NCBI GenBank assembly: GCA_030148705.1
Contig: JASBSY010000014.1
Coordinates: forward strand, 372,001-436,000
DNA from: Pukyongia sp.
GTDB lineage: Bacteria > Bacteroidota > Bacteroidia > Flavobacteriales > Flavobacteriaceae
DNA length: 64,000 bases
Direction: 5' to 3'
Of the stretch, positions 24,191 to 32,532 are shown piece by piece (position 1 is the stretch's first letter; each line of letters starts with the position of its first letter). Below the pieces are notes generated by a model, which saw only the letters and a program-made list of their open reading frames with translations, ran no database searches and had not been told where the DNA came from. A program made the translations under genes and the position numbers.

Positions 24191-25324
24191 TTAGGCACCG
24201 GGGAGTGGAGGCGGGGTATTTCCGCCCAAAAAGGCTTTCAGCTCATCAACGTCTTTAAGAGGAGTCCAGTCCTTCAATCCCTGCTTCCATACAAGTGAAT
24301 CCTTGTTGATGGTCCGATTAGCAAAAAGCGCACTCAGCTGTTCGATGGTTACCGGCCCTGCTTGTTGTCCATTGGCCGCGTAATAATATTGAGTAGGCTG
24401 GGGTATTGGTGGCGGCATGCTAGTGGCTTGTTGAGCAGGGGGTTGCTGCCCTCCCATCTGCGGATTCATCATGCCTCCCATCTGTTGGGCAAGGACAAAG
24501 CCCATTCCCATTCCCATTCCGGCGCCGGCTGTACCACCTTCGTTGGCCGCGGCGGCTTCGATGGCTTTGGCAGTTTTGAATTTGGTGAGTTTGTCGAGGT
24601 CCAGCTTATCTATTCGGCTGTATTCGAAGATTTCCTTTTTGAGATCCTCGGGCATGGAAACGTTTTCAATAAAGAATTTCTCGAGTGAGATTCCTACACT
24701 CTGAAATTCCGGTTGCATGACTTCCTTACAGGTTTCGCTGAGTTCGGTAGTATTGGCCGCATAGAGCTCTATCGGAAGATTTGCCTCCCCCACGGTATCG
24801 GTAAATCGAGTGGCAATAAGGCTTTTAAGGTGTTCGTTTATCTCGAAGTTGGTAAAGTTGTTGTCGGTTCCAACAATGTCTGTAATAAACTTTCCGGCGT
24901 CACTTATTTTGAAGGCATAGGTTCCAAAAGCTCTTATCTCAACCAGCCCAAATCGTTCGTCATTTAAAGTAATTGGGTTTTTGGTTCCCCACTTCTCATC
25001 GGTAAAAAGGTGGGTGTTTACAAAGTATACCTCGGCCTTGAACGGACTGTCGAAACCATATTTCCATCCCTTGAGGGTGGTTAGGATAGGGAGGTTCTGG
25101 GTGTTAAGGGTATATGTACCCGGTGTGAAGACATCAGCCAGCTGCCCTTCATTTATAAAAACAGCAGTTTGTCCTTCCCGAACGATCAACTTGGCGTTGT
25201 TCTTTATTTCATTCTGATAACGCTCAAAGCGGTGGCAAATGGTATCCGGCGTATAGTCCAGCCATTCGATGATGTCGATAAATTCGTGACTTAGTTTTTC
25301 TTTGATCTTGTCGAAAATGCCCAT
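24191..25324 (-). CDS. SPFH-domain protein with C-terminal GYF_2 domain (YdjI-like)
   Basis: 377 residues. The N-terminal two-thirds form an SPFH-type domain of the 'virion core protein'/YdjI class (IEWLDYTPDTICHRF, AKLIVREGQTAVFINEG, GTYTLNTQNLPIL). An Ala/Gly/Met/Gln/Pro-rich linker (about 255-320) follows, then a GYF_2/DUF4339 domain (YYYAANGQQAGPVTIEQL ... SLVWKQGLKDW). No transmembrane helix, so it probably sits on the membrane through partners. The zinc-ribbon membrane protein follows by 71 bases. YdjI in B. subtilis binds PspA; no pspA lies in this window. Confidence 0.8.
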   Translation of the reverse strand: MGIFDKIKEKLSHEFIDIIEWLDYTPDTICHRFERYQNEIKNNAKLIVREGQTAVFINEGQLADVFTPGTYTLNTQNLPILTTLKGWKYGFDSPFKAEVYFVNTHLFTDEKWGTKNPITLNDERFGLVEIRAFGTYAFKISDAGKFITDIVGTDNNFTNFEINEHLKSLIATRFTDTVGEANLPIELYAANTTELSETCKEVMQPEFQSVGISLEKFFIENVSMPEDLKKEIFEYSRIDKLDLDKLTKFKTAKAIEAAAANEGGTAGAGMGMGMGFVLAQQMGGMMNPQMGGQQPPAQQATSMPPPIPQPTQYYYAANGQQAGPVTIEQLSALFANRTINKDSLVWKQGLKDWTPLKDVDELKAFLGGNTPPPLPGA

Positions 25325-25380
25325 GTTGTACTAGATTAAATTTTATAAAATAAAGATACTAAATATAGGTAAGGCTTAAG

Positions 25381-26517
25381 TTAATTATACTTTACCTTCC
25401 TGAGGATCCGTTGTGAATCTTTGAAGGATTGGTATACCTTTCCTCCAATTTGTTTCAAAAATGGTTGCGCTTTCTTGAGTTTATCGATCGCATCCGAAAA
25501 ATCATTGAGATAACAGATTAGGTAGGTGGCCGGCAAATGTTGTAAATCCTTTTGTTCGTCTTCGCGCAATGGGATATTCTTTTGAAGCTTCTCTACCAGT
25601 GAATTGTTGTTGTTGTAAATATGAAACAAGGTCTTTTTGTTGAATTTAGGGGGCTCGAAGATCAGTTCAGACTCCATATTGTAGAATCCGTTTTCCCGAA
25701 AGTTGATGGTTAATCGTTCCAACGGATAGTAGTGATAGTTGTTGTTCAGTCCCAGATGTACATATTCCTCGATTCTGAAATAATCTTCAGTTACACTTAT
25801 GGTAATTTCATCCAATGCCGAATAGAACAGTCGGACTTGTTCGTTTATTAATTCGATATCTACCCTCGAATAATAGGTTTTCCCTTTCACTTGTTTTGGA
25901 ATACCCGCCCAACAAAGCACGAATTGTTCCTTAAAGACCTTATATTCTGAAGGCAGGTCACTGTGTCTGTTATTGATAAAATCGAACACCCCGTCCAGGG
26001 TAAGCTCTATATTATTCTTTGCCCTGTTCTCAATCGCTTTTACGATCTCCGAATTTACATCCTTGATCTCGATATCGAAATCCTTTGGCATGGAGATACT
26101 GCCATCCCGGAGGAAGATGGAGCCACCCCAATACTTCCAGATATTCTTCCTTAATGAGGTGATCTCTCCCGTAGGTCGGATAGTTACCAGGCCTACAACC
26201 TTATCTTCGGGCAGGTTAGGAAACATGATATTCTCGTAGGCGATTAGCGGCGGATTGGTAAGATAGGCGTTCACCAGGTTTTGGATCTTGCTGTCGTCGA
26301 AGAAATCAACCCCCCTGATCTCGTTGGTTTCGTCTTCAACTCCAATCACTATATAGCTGTTATTCCTGGGATTGCTGTTACTGAGCGCACAAATGTGTTT
26401 AAGGAATTTGGCCTTCCCCTCCTTACTTCCCAGATCGATTTTTCGCTTCTTGTCGTAGAAACTGCTCTCGTCGTTATGGGCGAGCAGGTTTTTTATCAGA
26501 AGTCTTTTATTGATCAT
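25381..26517 (-). CDS. AlbA_2 (Schlafen-type) putative DNA-binding protein
   Basis: 378 residues. The N-terminal AlbA_2 domain is recognised by ESSFYDKKRKIDLGS, KAKFLKHICALSNS, NSYIVIGVED and the following strand-rich stretch to about residue 150. The rest is unassigned. Such proteins are often called ATP-binding or transcriptional regulators; binding of nucleic acid is inferred from the family, not from visible residues. Overlaps the SDR gene by 4 bases (ATGA). No toxin or restriction genes adjoin it. Confidence 0.75.
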   Translation of the reverse strand: MINKRLLIKNLLAHNDESSFYDKKRKIDLGSKEGKAKFLKHICALSNSNPRNNSYIVIGVEDETNEIRGVDFFDDSKIQNLVNAYLTNPPLIAYENIMFPNLPEDKVVGLVTIRPTGEITSLRKNIWKYWGGSIFLRDGSISMPKDFDIEIKDVNSEIVKAIENRAKNNIELTLDGVFDFINNRHSDLPSEYKVFKEQFVLCWAGIPKQVKGKTYYSRVDIELINEQVRLFYSALDEITISVTEDYFRIEEYVHLGLNNNYHYYPLERLTINFRENGFYNMESELIFEPPKFNKKTLFHIYNNNNSLVEKLQKNIPLREDEQKDLQHLPATYLICYLNDFSDAIDKLKKAQPFLKQIGGKVYQSFKDSQRILRKVKYN

Positions 26518-27266
26518 GTTTTATTCACTATGGTGGATGAGGCTTGGTCAAGGCACATTACCGTGAGATCGGCAATATTTACATGTGGAGGTCTGGAAAG
26601 TGCAAACCAGATTATTTCGGCTATATCTTCAGCTTGAAGAGGGGTATAACCCTGATATACCTTTTTAGCTCGTTCGGCATCCCCTTTAAAGCGAACTTCG
26701 CTGAAAGCTGTCTCCACGAGCCCGGGGTTTATCGCTCCAACACGAATACCTTTTCCGTTCAGGTCGATTCGCATTCCCTGGTTAATTGCATCCACGGCAA
26801 ATTTGCTGGCGCAGTAGACGTTCCCACCTGGATATACTTCTTTACCTGCAGTGGAACCTATATTTATTACATGACCGTTCTTTCGTTCGATCATCCCGGG
26901 GATTACAGCCCGGGATACATAGAGTAGTCCTTTTACATTGATGTCCATCATAGCATCCCAGTCGTCGGTGTTTCCTTCCTGAATCGGGTCTAGCCCGTGT
27001 GCGTTTCCGGCATTATTTATAAGGATGTCGATTCTTGAAAAAGAATGGGGCAACGAATTGATATTTTTAAAAACCGCTGTTTTGTCTCTTACGTCAAAAT
27101 TAAGTGTATGAACACGAACACCTTTCGAAAGTTGATCGGCCAGGGCCTGCAACTTTTCTTTTCGCCGGCCACACAAGATGAGGTCTATTCCTTGTTTGGC
27201 GAGTAAGATTGCGGTGGCTTTTCCAATTCCGGAAGTCGCTCCGGTGATGATTGCAGTTCTTTTCAT
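26514..27266 (-). CDS. short-chain dehydrogenase/reductase (YdfG-like)
   Basis: 250 residues, classical SDR. NADP motif TGATSGIGKA (8-17) with a basic patch CGRRKEK that favours NADP. NNAG appears at about 87-90 and the catalytic Ser-Tyr-Lys is GSTAG ... YCASK. Closest to the YdfG/serine-3-hydroxy acid dehydrogenase group by its IPGMIERKNGHVINIGS and GIRVGAINPGLVET runs. Cytoplasmic. First gene of the AlbA_2/SDR pair. Confidence 0.9.
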   Translation of the reverse strand: MKRTAIITGATSGIGKATAILLAKQGIDLILCGRRKEKLQALADQLSKGVRVHTLNFDVRDKTAVFKNINSLPHSFSRIDILINNAGNAHGLDPIQEGNTDDWDAMMDINVKGLLYVSRAVIPGMIERKNGHVINIGSTAGKEVYPGGNVYCASKFAVDAINQGMRIDLNGKGIRVGAINPGLVETAFSEVRFKGDAERAKKVYQGYTPLQAEDIAEIIWFALSRPPHVNIADLTVMCLDQASSTIVNKT

Positions 27267-27308
27267 TACTAAAGAATTCTAAAAAATAAGCCAAAATCAC
27301 AGCAGTTG

Positions 27309-27346
27309 TGTTAATCGCTGTTAATTCTGCGATAAAGTGCTGTTAA
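27309..27346 (+). promoter_or_regulatory. phased GTTAA direct repeats upstream of the DUF4382 gene
   Basis: TGTTAA occurs at 27309-27314, 27319-27324 and 27341-27346, spaced 10 and 22 bp (one and two helical turns). The last copy ends 7 bp before the -33 element. The same arrangement precedes the related gene at 28356. Likely an activator or repressor site. Confidence 0.55.
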
Positions 27347-27352
27347 GGGCCA

Positions 27353-27382
27353 TTTGTGTGAAAGTTACAATTTTTATGTTTG
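27353..27382 (+). promoter_or_regulatory. promoter of the DUF4382 gene
   Basis: TTTG (27353-27356) and TATGTTTG (27375-27382) are 18 bp apart. The position shows that in-frame codons before ATG 27412 are leader, not protein. Confidence 0.7.
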
Positions 27383-27411
27383 ACCCGAACAAACCTAAAT
27401 ATAGAATAATT

Positions 27412-28194
27412 ATGAAGTTAATGTTAAGAAAATTTGGAATACTACTATTGGCAGTAATTGGATTTGCTGCCTGTAGTGATGACAATGGAAATGACACAGA
27501 AGGTACCGCAAGAATGTCGGTAAAAATGGTTGATGATCCCGGTGACTATGATGCGGTTTATGTAGATGTACAGGACGTGGTTGTTAAGTACAATGGAAAT
27601 GAGAGTGAGGTCTCTATCGGTGAGATCAACACCGGGGTCTACAACCTTTTAGAATTAACCGGAGGTGTTTCAGCCGAACTGGCAGATGCTGAAATCGCTG
27701 CAGGAACCGTTAGTCAGATTCGACTGGTACTTGGAGACGACAACAGCATCGTTGTGGATGGTGAAACCTATGCCCTTGCAACGCCCAGTGGGCAGCAATC
27801 CGGTTTAAAGATTCAGCTTAATGAAACGCTGAGCGATGGTATCTCTTACGAGTTTATCCTCGACTTTGATGTTGAAGAATCGATCGTTGTAAACGGAAAC
27901 GGTTCGTACACACTCAAACCGGTAATCCGTGCGAGTGCAGCTGCTGAAACAGGTGCTATTTCAGGACTTGTTTTACCGGCAGGTATGCAAACACTTATCA
28001 CAGCCAGAAGTGGTTCAACAGTGATTAGTTCGTATACCAATGCTGAAGGAGCCTTCAAGCTAAGCGGAGTTCCGGAAGGAACCTATGAGCTTACGCTGGA
28101 AGCCGATTCGGCTCTGAATTTACCACCGGTTGTAATTCCTAATGTACAGGTTGAGATAGGTGCTGTTACTACGATTGAAACGGTCGAGTTTTAA
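27412..28194 (+). CDS. DUF4382 lipoprotein with C-terminal carboxypeptidase-regulatory-like domain
   Basis: 260 residues. A lipoprotein signal ends in FAAC (Cys20). The DUF4382 domain (about 33-165: RMSVKMVDDPGDYDAVYVDV ... IRLVLGDD) is followed by a short beta-sandwich, GAISGLVLPAG to the end, like the CarboxypepD_reg/CnaB-type domains. Probably outer-membrane anchored; function unknown. Start set at ATG 27412 because the promoter -7 element lies inside the longer frame. The C-terminal domain is homologous to most of the next gene's product. Confidence 0.85.
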   Translation: MKLMLRKFGILLLAVIGFAACSDDNGNDTEGTARMSVKMVDDPGDYDAVYVDVQDVVVKYNGNESEVSIGEINTGVYNLLELTGGVSAELADAEIAAGTVSQIRLVLGDDNSIVVDGETYALATPSGQQSGLKIQLNETLSDGISYEFILDFDVEESIVVNGNGSYTLKPVIRASAAAETGAISGLVLPAGMQTLITARSGSTVISSYTNAEGAFKLSGVPEGTYELTLEADSALNLPPVVIPNVQVEIGAVTTIETVEF

Positions 28195-28217
28195 ATTGTA
28201 GTTAGAAATTTATCTTG

Positions 28218-28245
28218 AAAAGCAGGCTTTAGGGCCTGCTTTTTT
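28218..28245 (+). terminator. intrinsic terminator after the DUF4382 gene
   Basis: 10-bp stem AAAAGCAGGC/GCCTGCTTTT with a 6-nt loop and a T-run, 24 bases after the stop. Confidence 0.88.
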
Positions 28246-28261
28246 AGTTTCTGAAAGGCGG

Positions 28262-28300
28262 AGTTAAAGTATGGTTAAATACGATGTTAAGCTGTGTTAA
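28262..28300 (+). promoter_or_regulatory. phased GTTAA direct repeats upstream of the small secreted gene
   Basis: GTTAA occurs at 28263, 28274, 28286 and 28296, spaced 11, 12 and 10 bp. The last two lie in a perfect 10-bp tandem repeat (GTTAAGCTGT twice). The last copy ends 5 bp before the -33 element. Confidence 0.55.
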
Positions 28301-28304
28301 GCTG

Positions 28305-28336
28305 TTGGGCCAGCCTCAGTGTTCTTCTTAAATTTA
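28305..28336 (+). promoter_or_regulatory. promoter of the small secreted gene
   Basis: TTG (28305-28307) and TAAATTTA (28329-28336, one mismatch to TAnnTTTG) with 21 bp between them. Confidence 0.45.
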
Positions 28337-28355
28337 GTATAGAAAATTAGAAATC

Positions 28356-28742
28356 ATGATTTGGAGAATATTAATAATATTGATACTGATCGCAGTTCCG
28401 GTAAGTGGGCTGGCGGAGTTTAAAGAGAGTAAAATTGCAGCTGCAGACAGGGATGACGTTCTTCTTAGTACAAACGAAGCACCGGAAGACGGAGCCATAC
28501 TGGGAAGTGTAATTTCTCCTGAAGGAGAAGTGACAATTTGTGCCGTTAACGATTCTTCAGAAATAAAAGGTACAGTAAACGAGGATGGTGAATTCTTTAT
28601 CAACGGCTTTGAACCGGGAGTATATTCGGTGACTATCAGCAGTAAAATCGATGATGAGATCAAACAGCTTACCTATGAAGATGTTGAAGTGAGAATTGGA
28701 GAGGTTACTGCGCTGGGAACTACAGACCTGGAGCACGAATAG
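28356..28742 (+). CDS. small secreted carboxypeptidase-regulatory-like protein
   Basis: 128 residues. The N-terminal signal peptide (IWRILIILILIAVPVSGLA) has no lipobox, so the mature protein should be free in the periplasm or outside. From residue 46 it aligns with the C-terminal domain of the preceding DUF4382 protein: GAILGSVISPEGEV against GAISGLVLPAGMQT, DGEFFINGFEPGVYSVTI against EGAFKLSGVPEGTYELTL, then VEVRIGEVTAL against VQVEIGAVTTI. Probably a duplicated, stand-alone beta-sandwich. It has its own promoter and terminator, and shares the GTTAA-repeat regulatory region with its neighbour. Confidence 0.8.
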   Translation: MIWRILIILILIAVPVSGLAEFKESKIAAADRDDVLLSTNEAPEDGAILGSVISPEGEVTICAVNDSSEIKGTVNEDGEFFINGFEPGVYSVTISSKIDDEIKQLTYEDVEVRIGEVTALGTTDLEHE

Positions 28743-28778
28743 AAAAACACTTATAACTTACGTACTTAATACAATGAT

Positions 28779-28814
28779 TAAGCGCCAAATGACAGGATTT
28801 GGCGCTTATTTTTT
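28779..28814 (+). terminator. intrinsic terminator after the small secreted gene
   Basis: A perfect 12-bp stem (TAAGCGCCAAAT/ATTTGGCGCTTA) with a 6-nt loop, followed by TTTTTT. Confidence 0.9.
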
Positions 28815-28904
28815 AACCAATCATTAACAGTATTTACTATAATAAATAAGCAATTTGCGAGACAAATACAACCACTCCAATTTAGTTTAAAGAATTGTTT
28901 AAAA

Positions 28905-29909
28905 ATGGAAGAAGTAACTACTGCACTCGATATAGGTGCGTTAAATGAGAAAATTGAGAAAGAAAGTGCCTTTGTAGATATTCTTACCCTTGAAATGAAC
29001 AAGGTGATCATCGGGCAGAAACACATGGTCGAACGATTACTAATTGGCTTATTGGGCCAGGGCCATATCCTTTTAGAAGGGGTACCCGGCCTGGCCAAAA
29101 CCCTGGCAATTAATACCCTTGCCAAATCTGTACACGGCACCTTCAGCCGGATACAATTCACCCCCGACCTGCTGCCTGCCGATGTGGTAGGAACCCTTAT
29201 CTACAATATGAAGGTGAACGATTTCAGCATTAAAAAGGGTCCGATATTCGCTAATTTCATTCTTGCAGATGAGATCAACCGGGCGCCGGCAAAAGTACAG
29301 TCGGCTTTACTGGAGGCGATGCAGGAAAAACAAGTTACAATCGGGGAAGATACCTTTGCCCTGGACAAACCCTTCCTGGTGATGGCAACCCAGAACCCTA
29401 TTGAACAGGAAGGAACTTACCCATTACCCGAAGCTCAGGTAGACCGGTTTATGTTAAAAACCGTAATCGATTATCCGAAACAGGCCGAAGAACAACTGAT
29501 AATTCGTCAGAATATGAAAGGTGCTTACGAGCAAGTGAAAGCGGTAGTATCGCTGGAACAGATTCTTAAGGCACAGCAATCGGTACGAGAAGTTTACATG
29601 GACGAAAAGATCGAACAATACATACTCGATATAATCTTTGCTACCCGTGATCCTGACAAATACAATCTTTCAGACATAAAACCACTCATTAGTTTTGGCG
29701 CCTCGCCTCGGGGAAGTATTAACCTGGCCCTGGCATCCAAATGCTACGCTTTTATTAAACGAAGGGGCTATGTAATTCCGGAAGATGTAAGAGCCGTAGT
29801 GCATGATGTGCTTCGTCACCGGATAGGCATAACCTACGAGGCCGAAGCCGAGAATGTAACTTCAGAAGAACTTATCAATAAGATCGTAAACGTAATCGAA
29901 GTACCATAG
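28905..29909 (+). CDS. moxR: MoxR-type AAA+ ATPase
   Basis: 334 residues. Walker A GVPGLAKT (about 58-65), Walker B ILADEINRAP and sensor motif ATQNPIEQEGTYPLPEAQ are textbook MoxR. Such ATPases act as chaperones for VWA-domain partners. First gene of a long co-directional cluster: DUF58, a BatD/DUF4381-like protein and batABCDE. Soluble, cytoplasmic. A hairpin follows in the 90-base gap before DUF58. Confidence 0.95.
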   Translation: MEEVTTALDIGALNEKIEKESAFVDILTLEMNKVIIGQKHMVERLLIGLLGQGHILLEGVPGLAKTLAINTLAKSVHGTFSRIQFTPDLLPADVVGTLIYNMKVNDFSIKKGPIFANFILADEINRAPAKVQSALLEAMQEKQVTIGEDTFALDKPFLVMATQNPIEQEGTYPLPEAQVDRFMLKTVIDYPKQAEEQLIIRQNMKGAYEQVKAVVSLEQILKAQQSVREVYMDEKIEQYILDIIFATRDPDKYNLSDIKPLISFGASPRGSINLALASKCYAFIKRRGYVIPEDVRAVVHDVLRHRIGITYEAEAENVTSEELINKIVNVIEVP

Positions 29910-29922
29910 CTAGTAGTCAGTA

Positions 29923-29951
29923 TCCAGTTTCCGGGCACCGGGGCCACTGGA
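29923..29951 (+). repeat. hairpin in the moxR-DUF58 gap
   Basis: TCCAGT (29923-29928) pairs with ACTGGA (29946-29951), with CCGG repeats inside. There is no T-run, so it is more likely an RNA processing or stability element than a terminator. Confidence 0.35.
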
Positions 29952-29999
29952 CTTCAATTAATACGCGTTTCTGCCAACCGCAAACTGCTTACTAAAGAA

Positions 30000-30863
30000 A
30001 TGGACACAAAAGAACTTCTCAAAAAAGTACGAAAGATCGAGATCAAGACGCGCCGGTTAAGCGACCACGTGTTCGGAGGCGAGTATCACAGTACCTTTAA
30101 AGGTCGGGGAATGACCTTTAGTGAAGTGCGCCAATACCAGTTCGGTGACGATGTGAGGAATATCGACTGGAATGTAACGGCGCGATATAACGAACCGTTT
30201 ATTAAAGTATTTGAAGAAGAGCGTGAACTCACATTAATGCTCATGGTGGATGTTTCCGGGTCGGAGTTCTTCGGAACCGATACCCAGTTTAAGAATGAAG
30301 TGGTTACCGAAATAGCCGCAACCCTCGCTTTTTCGGCTATGCAGAACAACGATAAGACGGGTCTTATCCTCTTTTCCGATGAAATCGAGTTGTTCATCCC
30401 ACCCAAAAAAGGCAAATCGCACGTACTTCGTATAATACGGGAGCTGATCGAATATGAGCCTAACAGCAGAAAAACCAATGTCGCTCAGGCGTTGAAATAT
30501 ATGACCAATGTGATGAAAAAGAAGGCAATCGTGTTTGTGCTTTCCGATTTTATTACAGACAACTACCGGGATACGCTCCGCATCGTGGCCAAAAAGCACG
30601 ACGTTACCGGAATTCGAGTTTACGACGCGCGCGAAGAATCCATACCCAACCTGGGGGTGGTGCAAATGCAGGATGAGGAAACCAACGAACGCCTGCTGGT
30701 GGATACAAGTTCGAAAGCGGTGAGAGATAATTATAATTCCTATTTCCGTGATCGTTCCGATTATTTTCAAGAGGCCTTTACAAAAAGCGGGGCGGGAGCA
30801 ATAAGCTGCCGGGTAGATGAGAGTTATGTGAAAAAGTTATTAGGCTACTTTAAAAGGAGATAA
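30000..30863 (+). CDS. DUF58 domain protein (VWA-like partner of MoxR)
   Basis: 287 residues. It has the DUF58 hallmark GMTFSEVRQYQFGDDVRNIDW (about 38-58). A VWA-like fold follows, whose metal site reads VDVSGSE (DxSxS) with SDF and TxxAQAL elements later. No membrane helix. Proteins of this family couple MoxR ATPases to envelope targets. Operon position 2; next gene starts 7 bases after its stop. Confidence 0.92.
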   Translation: MDTKELLKKVRKIEIKTRRLSDHVFGGEYHSTFKGRGMTFSEVRQYQFGDDVRNIDWNVTARYNEPFIKVFEEERELTLMLMVDVSGSEFFGTDTQFKNEVVTEIAATLAFSAMQNNDKTGLILFSDEIELFIPPKKGKSHVLRIIRELIEYEPNSRKTNVAQALKYMTNVMKKKAIVFVLSDFITDNYRDTLRIVAKKHDVTGIRVYDAREESIPNLGVVQMQDEETNERLLVDTSSKAVRDNYNSYFRDRSDYFQEAFTKSGAGAISCRVDESYVKKLLGYFKRR

Positions 30864-30870
30864 CCGAAAA

Positions 30871-32532
30871 ATGAAAAGAAGAATCAATCTGTATAGCGAG
30901 TCGTTCAGCCTTTTGCTTTCAATGGGAAGACAATGGATTGTATTGCTCATTTTAGGGTTGAACTTTAGCCTTTACGGCCAGGTAAAAACCTCGGTCGACA
31001 CAACGACCATTAGAATAGGAGAAGAGATACTTTACAGCCTGGAAGTAGAGGCCGATTCTACAGAGCTGGTGTTGTTTCCCGAAGGGCAATCGTTTCTGCC
31101 ACTGGAAGTCATCGAATCCTATAAAGTGGACACTGCCTTTGGGGAGGCTAAATTCCGACTGATAAAAAAATACGGGTTAACTCAGTTCGATTCGGGCGCT
31201 TATACCATCCCTTCGCAAAAGATCGTGATAAACGACCGGGTTTACAGCAGCGACTCCATAAGGGTAGAGGTAAGAGATGTACCTGTGGACACCAGCAAAC
31301 AAAAAATGTTCGAGATAAAGCCTGCTATTGAAGTGGGTAATCCACCCTTCGATTTTATTACATTGCTGTATTGGCTTATTCCGCTCCTTGTTATCGGAGC
31401 GCTGCTGTTCTATCTTATACGGAGAAAGAAACGCAAGGACGCCGAAGAAGAAGAACTTCCACCATACGAAGAAGCCCTGGTCTCACTTAAGAAATTGGAC
31501 AGCTCCAACTTGCTAAAAGAACAGAAATCGAAGGCATACTATTCCCAGTTAACCGAGATCGTAAAACGGTATCTCGACAGGGAGATCGATGACACCGCAC
31601 TTGAAAGTACTTCCGACGAACTTATTGCGAGGCTGCAGTTGCACAAGGATGCAGGGAATTTCGATTTTGATCTTCAAACCATCAAAAAACTCGATAGTAT
31701 TTTGAAACGCGCCGATTTGGTGAAATTTGCGAAAATGGACATGGCCGAGAACCAGGCCGTTTCAGACCGGAATACCATTGAGGAGATCATCACCGAAACA
31801 CATGATGCCGTTCCCGAACCTACTGAAGAGGAACTCCTTCAGGATGAATTATACGCCGAAGAATTGCGGAAAAAGCGACAATTCAGACGCGTGCTTTACG
31901 GAAGTGTGGCCGGGCTTGTATTGCTGGTCATCACTACGGTAGCACTGGCGTCGACTTTTGGCTGGGATTATCTTAAGGACAATGTTATCGGGCACCCTAC
32001 CAAAGAACTGGCCGAAGGTGAGTGGTACAGAAGCGAATACGGGATTCCGGCAGTTATAATTGAAACTCCGGTGATCCTGGAACGAAAGGAAGTGGAGATG
32101 CCCGAGGCGATAAGGGAAAGCATACAGGCGAGTAACTTTTTTGTCTACGGAAGTATGCTCGACCATTTTTACCTGGTGGTCAACACTACCTTATATAAAC
32201 AAGCCGTAGACGTCGAATTGGAGAAGGCTTTGGAAGGAGCCTTATCTGCATTTGAGCAACGGGGCGCAAAGAATATGATTGTAAAGACCGAACAGTTCGA
32301 AACCAACCAGGGAATCAAAGGTATGAAGGCCTTCGGTAGTTTCGAATCTGAAAACCCCTTGCAGCAGAACGGAGTGAAGCAAAATTATGAATTGCTGGTC
32401 TTCGGACAGCAGGGTGCAGTTCAGCAAATAATCGTTGCATACATGGAAAGTGATCCATATGCCGCGGAAATGGTTGAGCGTATAATAAATTCGATAGAGC
32501 TGGAAGTTCAACAAAATCAGAGAACACCCTAA
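30871..32532 (+). CDS. BatD/DUF4381-like two-pass membrane protein with unassigned C-terminal domain
   Basis: 553 residues. A signal peptide (best formed from Met18, ATG 30922, MGRQWIVLLILGLNFSLYG) is followed by a BatD-like beta-sandwich (about 38-150) and TM1 (about 165-185). A cytoplasmic DUF4381-like helical segment comes next (ALVSLKKLDSSNLL ... YYSQLTEIVKRYLDREI). Then an acidic stretch, TM2 (about 345-368) and a C-terminal domain of about 170 residues that I do not recognise. It sits where many MoxR operons have a DUF4381 gene. Its stop overlaps the batA start (TAATG). Confidence 0.75.
   Translation: MKRRINLYSESFSLLLSMGRQWIVLLILGLNFSLYGQVKTSVDTTTIRIGEEILYSLEVEADSTELVLFPEGQSFLPLEVIESYKVDTAFGEAKFRLIKKYGLTQFDSGAYTIPSQKIVINDRVYSSDSIRVEVRDVPVDTSKQKMFEIKPAIEVGNPPFDFITLLYWLIPLLVIGALLFYLIRRKKRKDAEEEELPPYEEALVSLKKLDSSNLLKEQKSKAYYSQLTEIVKRYLDREIDDTALESTSDELIARLQLHKDAGNFDFDLQTIKKLDSILKRADLVKFAKMDMAENQAVSDRNTIEEIITETHDAVPEPTEEELLQDELYAEELRKKRQFRRVLYGSVAGLVLLVITTVALASTFGWDYLKDNVIGHPTKELAEGEWYRSEYGIPAVIIETPVILERKEVEMPEAIRESIQASNFFVYGSMLDHFYLVVNTTLYKQAVDVELEKALEGALSAFEQRGAKNMIVKTEQFETNQGIKGMKAFGSFESENPLQQNGVKQNYELLVFGQQGAVQQIIVAYMESDPYAAEMVERIINSIELEVQQNQRTP

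Noticed and set aside
25381-26517. Phage-defence or toxin island around the AlbA_2 protein
   Set aside because: The neighbours are an SDR and an SPFH gene in tight, ordinary operons; no nuclease, methylase or toxin partner is present.
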